A stretch of 64,000 bases of DNA, taken from Streptomyces mirabilis (GTDB taxonomy: Bacteria; Actinomycetota; Actinomycetes; Streptomycetales; Streptomycetaceae). Shown piece after piece: positions 7,292-14,651 of this stretch. The position numbers were made by a program, and so were the translations under genes. The notes below the pieces were generated by a model. It saw only the letters and a program-made list of their open reading frames with translations, searched no databases and was not told the DNA's origin. Every line of letters starts with the position of its first letter. The first letter of the stretch is position 1. Location of the stretch: assembly GCF_018310535.1 (NCBI RefSeq), contig NZ_CP074102.1, forward strand, positions 5,208,001 through 5,272,000. Direction: 5' to 3'.

Positions 7292-8485
7292 ATGCGAGAG
7301 ACGGTGCGGCAGGCGGCGCGGGCCACGGCCGGCCTTGTCATGTCCGCCGCGTTGGCCTTCGGCACGATCCTCTTCATCACCGTGCTGCTGATCACGGCCA
7401 CGCTGACGCTCGCGGTCGTCGGCGCCGGGCTGCTGCCCGAGACGGTGCTGCTGATCCGGCGGATCGCCGGGGCCAAGCGGAACCTGGTGGCCCAGTGGAC
7501 GGGCAAGGTGATCCCCGAGGCCTACCAGCCCATCGAGGGCCCGCTGCGGCAACGACTGCGCACGGCGGTCCGCGGCCCCGGCACGCTCGGCGACTTCCTC
7601 TGGATGATCTCCCACTACGTCTACGGCTTCCTCGGACTGCTCACCGCCCCGCTGTGGCTGCTGGGCCTGCCCGTCGACGGCGTACGGCAGGGGCTGCTCG
7701 GCCGTTCCCCGCTCGTCCTGCCGCTGATCGGCCGGCTCGCGGACCTCGACGCCGCCTGGTCCACCGCCCTGCTCAAGCCCTCCCCGGAGGCGCTGCTCGC
7801 CGTCCGGATCGAGGAGCTGACCGAGACCCGGGCCGGTGCGATCGCCGCGCACGGCGCCGAACTGCGCCGCATCGAGCGCGACCTGCACGACGGCACGCAG
7901 GCCCGGCTGGTCTCCCTGTCGATGCGCATCGGCATCGCCAAGCGGGCCTACGAACGCGACCCGGAGACCGCGCTCAAACTTCTCGAGGACGCGCAGAGCC
8001 AGGCCGAGGAGGCGCTGACCGAACTGCGCCACGTCGTCCGCGGCATCCACCCGCCGATCCTCACCGACCGGGGACTGGCCGGCGCCGTACGGGCGCTCGC
8101 CGCGAGCAGCGGGCTGGACGTCACCGTCGTCGTGGACGGCCTGGAGGACGGGGCGCAGAGCGGGTCCCGGGCCCCGGCGGCGGTCGAGGCGGCGGCGTAC
8201 TTCGTGGTCGCCGAGTCGCTGACGAACGCGGCCAAGCACAGCGGATCCGAGCGCGCCGAGGTGCGGCTGGTGCGCAAGCGCGGCGGGCTGAGCGTCCGGG
8301 TCGCCGACGAGGGGCAGGGTGGTGCTGGGGGCACCTCCCAGGCTTTCGGCTCTGGGGGCGAGGGGGGCGGCTCCGGGCTGCTCGGTATGCAGCGACGTGT
8401 GGCCGCGCTCGACGGGACCCTGCTGATGACCAGCCCCGTCGGGGGGCCGACCGTGATCGAGGTGGAGCTGCCGTGCGTGTGGTGA
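7292..8485 (+). CDS. Two-component sensor histidine kinase (NarL-partner, DesK/HisKA_3 type)
   Basis: The 397-residue kinase has two N-terminal hydrophobic regions (about residues 10-45 and 105-135), a HisKA_3 segment with RRIERDLHDGTQARLVSL whose His near residue 199 is the likely phosphorylation site, and an HATPase_c domain with ESLTNAAKHS (N-box) and GSGLLGMQRR (G-box). It probably phosphorylates the response regulator encoded 25 bp downstream. TAACCT at 7280-7285 ends six bases before the ATG at 7292, suggesting a leaderless transcript; a GTG at 7286 is an alternative. Oddly, a Gly-rich in-frame insert (8323-8367) lies between DEGQGG and the G-box and carries a dispersed repeat. Confidence 0.87.
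   Translation: MRETVRQAARATAGLVMSAALAFGTILFITVLLITATLTLAVVGAGLLPETVLLIRRIAGAKRNLVAQWTGKVIPEAYQPIEGPLRQRLRTAVRGPGTLGDFLWMISHYVYGFLGLLTAPLWLLGLPVDGVRQGLLGRSPLVLPLIGRLADLDAAWSTALLKPSPEALLAVRIEELTETRAGAIAAHGAELRRIERDLHDGTQARLVSLSMRIGIAKRAYERDPETALKLLEDAQSQAEEALTELRHVVRGIHPPILTDRGLAGAVRALAASSGLDVTVVVDGLEDGAQSGSRAPAAVEAAAYFVVAESLTNAAKHSGSERAEVRLVRKRGGLSVRVADEGQGGAGGTSQAFGSGGEGGGSGLLGMQRRVAALDGTLLMTSPVGGPTVIEVELPCVW
8323..8367 (+). repeat. In-frame insertion of a Streptomyces interspersed palindromic element
   Basis: The kinase coding sequence here contains the imperfect palindrome core GGGGGCACCTCCCAGG followed by TCGGCTCTGGGGGCG. It adds about 15 Gly/Ser-rich residues between the D-box and G-box of the ATPase domain without breaking the frame. 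A related element, in reverse orientation, interrupts the linker of the GT2-TagF gene at 25298-25345. Confidence 0.5.
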
Positions 8486-8510
8486 CCGGGACAGTGGAGA
8501 CGAGGCCGCC

Positions 8511-9158
8511 GTGCGTGTGGTGATCGCCGAGGACAACGCCCTCCTGCGGGAGGGGATGGTGCTGCTGCTGACCTCCGCCGGGCACGAGGTCGTGGCTGTC
8601 GCGGGCAGCGGCCCCGAGGTGCTGCCCGCCCTCCTCAAGCACCGGCCGGACGTCGCCGTGCTCGACGTCCGGATGCCGCCGGGCTTCCGCGACGAGGGCC
8701 TGCGCGCGGCCCTGGAGGCACGCAAGGAGATCCCCGGCCTGCCGGTGCTCGTGCTCTCCCAGTACGTCGAGGAGTCGTACGCCGCCGAACTGCTCGGCGG
8801 TGGTGCGAGCGGGGTCGGCTATCTGCTCAAGGACCGGGTGGGCAGGGTCGACGAGTTCCTCGACGCGCTCGACCGGGTCGCGACGGGCGGTACGGCTCTC
8901 GACCCCGAGGTGGTCACCGAGCTCCTCACCCGCCGCCGTGACGACCCGCTCGACACGCTCACGCCCCGCGAGCGCGAGGTCCTGAAGCTGATGGCCGAAG
9001 GCCGCGACAACACGACCATCGCGAAGACCATGGTCGTCACGGAACGCGCCGTCAGCAAGCACATCGGCAACGTCTTCCTGAAGCTGGGCCTGCCGCCGAG
9101 CGACAGCGGCCACCGCCGGGTACTCGCGGTACTGGCGTACCTCAACAGGGACTCGTAA
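8511..9158 (+). CDS. Response regulator, NarL/LuxR family
   Basis: The 215-residue protein has a receiver domain (residues 1-120) with acidic pocket AEDN, phospho-acceptor Asp52 in VLDVRMPP and the conserved Lys in YLLKDR. A LuxR-type DNA-binding domain follows (about 148-210): LTPREREVLKLMAEG and the recognition helix region TERAVSKHIGNVF. It is the cognate partner of the upstream kinase. The GTG start lies 25 bp after the kinase stop, within a duplicated GCCGTGCGTGTGGTGA segment also present at the end of the kinase gene. Target genes are not evident; no site is recognisable nearby. Confidence 0.92.
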   Translation: MRVVIAEDNALLREGMVLLLTSAGHEVVAVAGSGPEVLPALLKHRPDVAVLDVRMPPGFRDEGLRAALEARKEIPGLPVLVLSQYVEESYAAELLGGGASGVGYLLKDRVGRVDEFLDALDRVATGGTALDPEVVTELLTRRRDDPLDTLTPREREVLKLMAEGRDNTTIAKTMVVTERAVSKHIGNVFLKLGLPPSDSGHRRVLAVLAYLNRDS

Positions 9159-9189
9159 ACCGCACCGGGCACTCGTCGGACTGGCCACC

Positions 9190-9208
9190 GGCCGGCCCTC
9201 AGCCGGCC
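9190..9208. terminator. Convergent terminator hairpin
   Basis: GGCCGGC, loop CCTCA, GCCGGCC form a perfect 7-bp GC stem that overlaps the stop codon of the convergent ADP-ribosylglycohydrolase gene and lies 32 bp after the response regulator stop. It probably ends both transcripts. Confidence 0.5.
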
Positions 9209-10131
9209 AGCCGCCGGGCCAGTACGCCGAGTTCGGCCGCCCCCAGCACCCGCCCGCCGAACCCCGGCAACGGCACGTGCAGCGCCGCCACCCACGGCCC
9301 AGGAATCCCGCCCACCCCGTAGACGGCTCCGGCCAGCCCGCCCGTGACGGCGGCGACGGTGTCCGTGTCGCCGCCGAGATCGACGGCGGCCCGCACCGCG
9401 TTCTCGTACGAGCTCGTGCTCCGCACCGCCCACAGTGCGGAGCCGAGGCAGGGCCACACCGCCCCGTTGAACTCCGTGGCCTGATCGGGGTGCCAGGCGT
9501 CGGCGAGGACGACGGCGTACCGAGCCCGATGGTCGGGATGCACGGCCTCCAGGACTTCCGGTACGGCGGCGACCGGATCGCCGCCGTCGAGCGCGACCCG
9601 GATCAACTCATGGAAGATCGCGGTGCCTTCCCACGCCGCGCGGTCGCCGTGGGTGAGCGCGGCGATGCGGCGGCCGGCCTCCATGGTGGTGTCCCGCCCC
9701 TGCCGCGCGAAGTACACGGCGGACGTGGCCGCCCGCATCAACGCCCCGTTCCCGGCCGCCCGTTGGCTGACCTGGAAGTGCAGGGCCGCGGCGAGGTTCC
9801 AGGGGTCTCCGCTGGTGAGCACGGCCTCGGTCTGCAGGCCGATGTCCTTGGGGTCGGCGGCGGCCCAGCGCTGGAATCTGCGGAAGATGTCGGGGAGTTC
9901 GAGGGCGTCGTGGTCCATCAGGGACTCGCCGACCAGCACCGCCATCTGGGTGTCGTCGGTCGCCTCGCCCGGGTCCCAGCCGCCCCCTCCGCACATTTCC
10001 CCGCCGTGCCCGGCGGCAGGGAAGCGGGCCGAGAAGGCTCCCTCGGGCCCGAACTCGAAGGGTGCGCCGAGGGCGTCTCCCACGGCGGAGCCGAGAACGG
10101 TGCCGATGGCGCGTTCTTGAGGGCGGGGCAT
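9199..10131 (-). CDS. ADP-ribosylglycohydrolase family protein
   Basis: The 310-residue protein opens with RAIGTVLGSAVGDALGAPFE, the family start motif, then has the metal-binding ATDDTQM near residue 57 and the second metal-binding DLGGDTDTVAAVTGG near 250. These acidic clusters bind the two Mg ions used to hydrolyse ADP-ribosyl bonds on proteins, such as arginine- or dinitrogenase reductase-linked ADP-ribose. All key residues appear present and the length is standard. The start is four bases after the stop of the TetR gene at 10136-10750, so the two are likely one transcript. The biological target is unknown. Confidence 0.9.
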   Translation of the reverse strand: MPRPQERAIGTVLGSAVGDALGAPFEFGPEGAFSARFPAAGHGGEMCGGGGWDPGEATDDTQMAVLVGESLMDHDALELPDIFRRFQRWAAADPKDIGLQTEAVLTSGDPWNLAAALHFQVSQRAAGNGALMRAATSAVYFARQGRDTTMEAGRRIAALTHGDRAAWEGTAIFHELIRVALDGGDPVAAVPEVLEAVHPDHRARYAVVLADAWHPDQATEFNGAVWPCLGSALWAVRSTSSYENAVRAAVDLGGDTDTVAAVTGGLAGAVYGVGGIPGPWVAALHVPLPGFGGRVLGAAELGVLARRLAG

Positions 10132-10135
10132 GGGG

Positions 10136-10750
10136 TCAGCGCGGTGCGGGGGTGTCCGGGGCGCAGCCGCGGAGGGTGTGGGCGATGACGTGCTCCAGGT
10201 CCCTGTCCAGGGTTTCGCTGGGCAGGGTGACGCTGACCGCGAGCCGCGCGAAGCCGTTGAGGGTGCTGAAGATCGGGATGGCGATGGTTTCCAGGGGTCC
10301 TTCGCGGACCTCGCCCCTGCGCTGGGCCTCCGTGATGAGTTCCGCGGCCAGGCCCCCCATGCTCTGGGAGGCCTTGACCAGGGCCTCGGACGCCTCCGGG
10401 TCGTGCTTGACGGCGAACATGAGGTCGAGGAGTTCCGCGTTGGCGGTGGCGAAGCCCACGTAGGTGCGGGCCAGGGCGCCGAGCCGGTCGGCGAAGGACT
10501 CGCCCGCGGTCTCCTGCGACGCGGTCAGGGTGGCCAGGAGCCGTTCGAAGCCGGCCAGGGCCAGCGCGTCCAGCAGGGCCTGCTTGTCCTTGAAGTGCCG
10601 GCTCGGGGCCGCGTGACTGACGCCCAGGTCGCGGGCCAGCTCGCGCAGGGACAGGGCGCCGGGGCCCCTCTCCTCGAGTGTTTCCTCGGCGCGGGTCAGC
10701 AGTGCGGCGCGCAGGTCTCCATGGTGGTAGCGGCGAGGGCTGGTCTGCAT
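10136..10750 (-). CDS. TetR/AcrR family regulator next to a short-chain dehydrogenase
   Basis: The protein is 204 residues from the ATG at 10750. The N-terminal helix-turn-helix is clear: YHHGDLRAALLTRAEE, then LSLRELARDLGVSHAAPSRHF. YHHGDLR is characteristic of one TetR clade, many of which repress a divergent oxidoreductase. The same frame stays open upstream through the repetitive promoter, but the residues there are repeat-derived and the homologous start is MQTSPRRYHHGD. The gene diverges from the dehydrogenase at 10868; four 18-bp repeats between them are the natural operator candidates. Confidence 0.88.
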   Translation of the reverse strand: MQTSPRRYHHGDLRAALLTRAEETLEERGPGALSLRELARDLGVSHAAPSRHFKDKQALLDALALAGFERLLATLTASQETAGESFADRLGALARTYVGFATANAELLDLMFAVKHDPEASEALVKASQSMGGLAAELITEAQRRGEVREGPLETIAIPIFSTLNGFARLAVSVTLPSETLDRDLEHVIAHTLRGCAPDTPAPR

Positions 10751-10784
10751 GCCCGACAGTCTATCCGGTATGTAACCGGCGACT

Positions 10785-10861
10785 ACATTGTTGGCGCTGC
10801 CAGCTTTGTTGGCATCGTCATCATTGTTGTCGTTGACATCATTGTTGTCGGCGTCTACATT
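10785..10861 (+). promoter_or_regulatory. Four 18-bp tandem repeats overlapping a consensus promoter
   Basis: TTGTT recurs at 10788, 10806, 10824 and 10842, exactly 18 bp apart, inside units starting at 10785, 10803, 10821 and 10839; ACATT at 10857 begins a fifth. Units 3 and 4 share TCATTGTTGTCG. The array contains a textbook promoter: TTGACA at 10833-10838, a 17-bp spacer and TACATT at 10856-10861. The -10 ends six bases before the ATG at 10868, predicting a leaderless mRNA. The repeats lie between the divergent TetR and dehydrogenase genes, so they are probable repressor sites covering the -35 and spacer. Confidence 0.75.
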
Positions 10862-10867
10862 CAGGGT

Positions 10868-11830
10868 ATGGCTACCAAGCACTCGGCTGACCAGAACAGC
10901 AAGTGGAACGCGGGCGGCATCGGTGACCAGCGCGGCCGTACGGCCGTGGTCACCGGCGCCAACAGCGGGCTCGGCATCGCCACCGTCGACGCCCTCGCGC
11001 GGGCCGGCGCCCATGTCGTCCTCGCGGTACGCGACCCGGAGCGCGGCGAGGCCGCCGCCCGTACCGTCAACGGAAGCGTCGAGGTGCGCCGACTGGACCT
11101 CGCGGACCTCGCGTCCGTGCGCGAGTTCGCCGCGTCCTGGCGGGGCGAACTCGATCTGCTGATCAACAACGCGGGCGTCATGAACATCCCCGAGGCCATC
11201 ACGAAGGACGGCTTCGAGATGCAGTTCGGGACCAACCACCTGGGGCACTTCGCCCTGACGAACCTGCTGCTGCCGCACCTCACCGACCGGGTGGTCACCG
11301 TGTCCTCGGGGGCACACAGGATGCCCGGCACCCCCCGCATCCACTTCGAGAACCTGAACCTGACCGGCGAGTACTCGCCCGTCGCCGCCTACAGCCAGTC
11401 CAAGCTCGCCAACCTGCTGTTCACCCTGGAACTCCAGAGCCGGCTGGCCGCCGCGGGGTCGTCCGTACGGGCCCTCGCCGCGCACCCGGGCTGGGCCGCC
11501 ACCGGCCTCCAGGGCCGGGACGCCAGCGTGCTGCGGCGCACGCTGATGGCGGTGGGCAACCGGTTCATCGCCCAGGACAACAAGGCCGGTGCCCTGCCCA
11601 CGCTGTACGCCGCGACGCAGGACCTGCCCGGCGCCAGCTATGTGGGACCCGACGGGCTCGGCGAGATGCGCGGCGCGCCGACACTGGTCGGGCGCTCGGC
11701 CGCAGCCAGCGATCCGGTGTCCGCGGTCCGCCTGTGGGCGGCCTCCGAGGAACTGACCGGCGTCACCTTTCCCCGGCTGGAATCCGAGCAGAGCCAGGGC
11801 CGGACCCTGCAGACCACCGTCTCGATCTAG
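10868..11830 (+). CDS. Short-chain dehydrogenase/reductase (SDR)
   Basis: The 320-residue enzyme has the NAD(P)-binding TGANSGLG near residue 35, the structural NNAGV near 100, catalytic Ser in TVSSGAH and the catalytic pair YSQSK near 178. The overall pattern, including FGTNHLGHFALT and AAHPGWAATGLQG, matches the protochlorophyllide-reductase/retinol-dehydrogenase-like branch of SDRs, usually NADP-dependent. The substrate is not deducible. Expression is probably driven by the consensus promoter at 10833-10861 and controlled by the divergent TetR protein. The transcript may start at the ATG. A perfect hairpin follows the stop. Confidence 0.9.
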   Translation: MATKHSADQNSKWNAGGIGDQRGRTAVVTGANSGLGIATVDALARAGAHVVLAVRDPERGEAAARTVNGSVEVRRLDLADLASVREFAASWRGELDLLINNAGVMNIPEAITKDGFEMQFGTNHLGHFALTNLLLPHLTDRVVTVSSGAHRMPGTPRIHFENLNLTGEYSPVAAYSQSKLANLLFTLELQSRLAAAGSSVRALAAHPGWAATGLQGRDASVLRRTLMAVGNRFIAQDNKAGALPTLYAATQDLPGASYVGPDGLGEMRGAPTLVGRSAAASDPVSAVRLWAASEELTGVTFPRLESEQSQGRTLQTTVSI

Positions 11831-11853
11831 GTCCTGTCCGCCAGACAGGACCT
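11829..11853. terminator. Terminator hairpin after the SDR gene
   Basis: AGGTCCTGTC, loop CGCCA, GACAGGACCT give a perfect 10-bp stem whose left arm overlaps the stop codon of the SDR gene. It lies 44 bp from the stop of the convergent galE. Confidence 0.75.
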
Positions 11854-11896
11854 GGACCGACAGAGCCTGGACCGACGGGCCCTGGACCGACGAGCC
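11852..11896. repeat. Three 15-bp tandem repeats
   Basis: CTGGACCGAC followed by AGAGC, GGGCC or GAGCC repeats at 11852-11866, 11867-11881 and 11882-11896. The array fills the gap between the SDR terminator and the galE stop codon. No function is apparent. Confidence 0.8.
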
Positions 11897-12877
11897 CTAC
11901 GAGCGCGCCGCGCCGGGGTGCAGCCGTACCCACCCCGCCCATGCCGACGTGATCATGTCCTGGACGTCGTACTTCGCCTTCCAGTCCAGTTCCACCGCGA
12001 TGCGGTCGGCGGAGGCGACGACGCGCGCCGGGTCGCCGGGGCGGCGCGGTGTGGTGACCGCGGGACGGTCGTAGCCGGTGATCGCGTTGATCCGGTCGAT
12101 CATCTCGCGGACCGAAACGCCTTCTCCGCGACCGATGTTGAGGGTCAGGTCACGCCCGGGCGAGGCCTCGAGGGCGCGGGCCGCGGCCACGTGGGCCTCC
12201 GCCAGGTCCACCACGTGGATGTAGTCCCGTACACACGTCCCGTCGGGCGTCGGGTAGTCGTCACCGAAGATGCGCGGCGGCGCGTCCTCCGTGAGCTTCT
12301 CGAAGACCATGGGGACGAGGTTGAAGACACCGACGTCGGCGAGTTCGGGGGTCGCCGCCCCCGCCACGTTGAAGTAGCGCAGCGACGCCGTGGACAGGCC
12401 CGTGGCACGGCCCGTCGCACGGACCAGCCACTCGCCCGCCAGCTTCGTCTCGCCGTACGGGCTCATGGGTGCGCAGGGGGTCTCCTCCGTCACCAGGTTG
12501 ACGTCCGGCATGCCGTAGACCGCGGCGGAGGACGAGAACACGAAGGAGCCGACGGACGCCGCCGTCACCGCCTCCAGGAGAACCCGCAGGCCCTCGACGT
12601 TCTCGCGGTAGTAGTGCAGCGGGAGGTCGACGGACTCACCGACCTGCTTCTTCGCCGCGAGGTGGACCACGCCGGTGATCGCGTGTTCCTCGATCGTGCG
12701 GGCCAGCAGCTCGGCGTCCAGCGTCGAGCCGACCACCAGCGGCACGTCGGAGGGAACCCGCTCGGCGATGCCCGTGGACAGGTCGTCGTAGACCACGGCC
12801 TGCTCGCCCGCGTCCCGCATCGCGCGCACCACGTGCGCCCCGATGTAGCCGGCGCCGCCGGTGATCAGCCAGGTCAT
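11897..12877 (-). CDS. galE: UDP-glucose 4-epimerase
   Basis: The 326-residue protein has the extended-SDR NAD-binding motif TGGAGYIG at residues 7-14, catalytic Ser in FSSSAAVYG near 120 and YGETK near 145, with the GalE signature YFNVAGA near 170 and the substrate-site stretch TPDGTCVRDYIHV. It interconverts UDP-glucose and UDP-galactose. Beside glycosyltransferase genes its likely job is to supply UDP-galactose for the wall glycopolymer rather than galactose catabolism; no galT or galK is adjacent. It reads in the same direction as the GT2 gene upstream, separated by 120 bp containing a tandem repeat. Confidence 0.93.
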   Translation of the reverse strand: MTWLITGGAGYIGAHVVRAMRDAGEQAVVYDDLSTGIAERVPSDVPLVVGSTLDAELLARTIEEHAITGVVHLAAKKQVGESVDLPLHYYRENVEGLRVLLEAVTAASVGSFVFSSSAAVYGMPDVNLVTEETPCAPMSPYGETKLAGEWLVRATGRATGLSTASLRYFNVAGAATPELADVGVFNLVPMVFEKLTEDAPPRIFGDDYPTPDGTCVRDYIHVVDLAEAHVAAARALEASPGRDLTLNIGRGEGVSVREMIDRINAITGYDRPAVTTPRRPGDPARVVASADRIAVELDWKAKYDVQDMITSAWAGWVRLHPGAARS

Positions 12878-12901
12878 GAACGGTCGTCCCCTCGGGAGTG
12901 A

Positions 12902-12953
12902 GATCAGTGTGAGATCGGTGCGAATCGGTGTGAATCGGTGTGAGATCGGTGCC
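12902..12953. repeat. Five-unit 10/11-bp tandem repeat upstream of galE
   Basis: Units GATCAGTGTGA, GATCGGTGCGA, ATCGGTGTGA, ATCGGTGTGA and GATCGGTGCC lie head to tail, 25 bp upstream of the galE start. The period is close to one helical turn, so the ATCGGTG cores would face one side of the DNA. It could be a regulatory array or simply a slippage product. Confidence 0.75.
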
Positions 12954-13000
12954 GTGAGGTGTGCGAGCAGCGCCGGTGAGATCGCCGAGACGCTCGCGTA

Positions 13001-14596
13001 TCAGTGAAGCAGGCGCTTGAGCCGACGCCGCACCACGTCGGTCATTCCTCTCCATCCGGGCGCCAGACGCAGCGCCAGCGCCCCCGCGTGGGTGCGGTAC
13101 GGCTGCACCAGCAGGACGCCGTAGCGCAGGTTCGCGACCGCGCGGCGACGCAGCAGGCCCCCGCCGCCGACCGCGTGCGCGGTGACGTCCCGGCTCGAAC
13201 CGTCACGGTAGTGAACCCGCAGCCGCAGGTCCCAGGTGCCCGAGCCCAGCGCCGACAGGTCCACCGGCAGCTCGCCCGACCAGGTGCCCCGGTCCGCGTC
13301 CTGCGCCAGCTCGACCGGCAGGCTCAGCCCGACCCGCCCCTCGTCCCGGTGCACGAACTCCACGTCCGCCGAGGCCGGACCGGCCTCGGCGAGCCGTCCG
13401 TACAGGTCGTGCAGGCGCAGCCGCAGCCGTGCCGCACGCGCCTGGGGACGCAGTTCCGCGTCGACCGCGGCGGGCAGCACGTGCGCGGGGCGTTCCAGGT
13501 AGTGGTCCAGCGTGACCTGGGGGAGGTCGTCCGACCAGACGGGCGTGCCGTCGGCGTCGCGGGCGTACGGCGGGCGCAACCGGGCCGGGCGGGCGGCGAG
13601 TTCCTTGAGGCGGGGCAGGTCGCGGGGCTCTTCGGAGGCGAGCACGACACGGGCGATCAGCCGGCCCGGGGCGGTCGGGTTGACGGTGAAGTCGCCGGCG
13701 TCGAACGTCGACAGGTACGTGCGCGTGAGCTCCCACCAGGCCCGCCGGTAGTCGGCGTCGCGCAGCTCCAACTCGCGGGCGTACATGCGCAGTTCATGGT
13801 CGAGGAATTTGGCGTTGGCGGCCCGGGCGAGCTGCTTCTCACCGGCGCCGAGCAGGATCTCGTACGCCGTGTGGTGCGCCTCGGTGCGGGAGCGCCAGTT
13901 CTCGATGTCCGCGCGGTCCAGCGAGATCGACAACTGCTGGGCGCCGCGCCGCACATGCCACACGTACACCGTGTCGGGGATCAGTGCGATGCGCGGTCCG
14001 GCGGCCAGCACGCGCGCGGTGAACACGAAGTCCTCGTAGGGGTGACGGCCCTCGGGGAAGCGGATCGCGTGTTCACGAAGGAAGTCGGTTCGGTACAGCT
14101 TGTTGACGCACAGCGTGTCGTGGACCAGACGGGGCCGCTGTGACGGGTGGGGGATCAGCGCGGGCTTCGCGTACAGGTCGCGCTCCCAGGGGACCTCGCG
14201 GCCCGAGGGCAGTTCGCGGCGTACGCACAGACCCGCCGCGACCTCCGTGCGCTGTGCCCGCGCCGCTTCGAGCAGCGCGTCCACGGCGCCCGGCGGCAGC
14301 ACGTCGTCGCTGTCCAGGAACATCACGTACGGGGCGGTGGCCGCGTCGATGCCGTCGTTGCGGGGGCTGCCGCAGCCGCCGCTGTTCTCGGAGCGGCGTA
14401 TGACCTTCACGCGCGGCTCATCGGCGGCGAGGCGGTCGAGGAGGTCGACGCTGCCGTCGGTCGAGCGGTCGTCGACGGCGAGCACCTCCCGGACGGCCGG
14501 GCCCTGAGCGAGTGCCGAACGCACCGCGTCCGTCACGTGGTCGGCGTCGTTGTAACCGATGACGACGACACAGACCTGCGAGTGGTGAGGTTTCAT
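13001..14596 (-). CDS. GT2 family glycosyltransferase
   Basis: The protein is about 531 residues. The N-terminal 230 form a GT-A domain: VCVVVIGYND, nucleotide-binding DDRSTDGS, ENSGGCGSPRNDGID, and DxD-type FLDSDD. The C-terminal 300 residues lack a TagF domain; they are Arg-rich with beta-strand-like stretches and no clear membrane helix. The N-terminal half closely parallels the GT2 half of the fusion at 291-3200, including NSGGCG and the VHDTLCVNKLYR region, suggesting common origin with loss or absence of the second domain. The start is taken as ATG 14596; ATG 14605 is nine bases upstream. It probably adds a sugar to the wall polymer. Confidence 0.82.
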   Translation of the reverse strand: MKPHHSQVCVVVIGYNDADHVTDAVRSALAQGPAVREVLAVDDRSTDGSVDLLDRLAADEPRVKVIRRSENSGGCGSPRNDGIDAATAPYVMFLDSDDVLPPGAVDALLEAARAQRTEVAAGLCVRRELPSGREVPWERDLYAKPALIPHPSQRPRLVHDTLCVNKLYRTDFLREHAIRFPEGRHPYEDFVFTARVLAAGPRIALIPDTVYVWHVRRGAQQLSISLDRADIENWRSRTEAHHTAYEILLGAGEKQLARAANAKFLDHELRMYARELELRDADYRRAWWELTRTYLSTFDAGDFTVNPTAPGRLIARVVLASEEPRDLPRLKELAARPARLRPPYARDADGTPVWSDDLPQVTLDHYLERPAHVLPAAVDAELRPQARAARLRLRLHDLYGRLAEAGPASADVEFVHRDEGRVGLSLPVELAQDADRGTWSGELPVDLSALGSGTWDLRLRVHYRDGSSRDVTAHAVGGGGLLRRRAVANLRYGVLLVQPYRTHAGALALRLAPGWRGMTDVVRRRLKRLLH

Positions 14597-14651
14597 AGGA
14601 TCCACGGGCCGAAATCGTAGGGCTTGACAGTAATTTTCCGTTAAGAGGTAC

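Noticed and set aside
10751..11485. An N-terminal extension of the TetR protein through the promoter repeats
   Set aside because: The extra residues are Asp/Asn repeats encoded by the 18-bp array and by antisense of the SDR gene; the TetR clade starts just before YHHGDLR.
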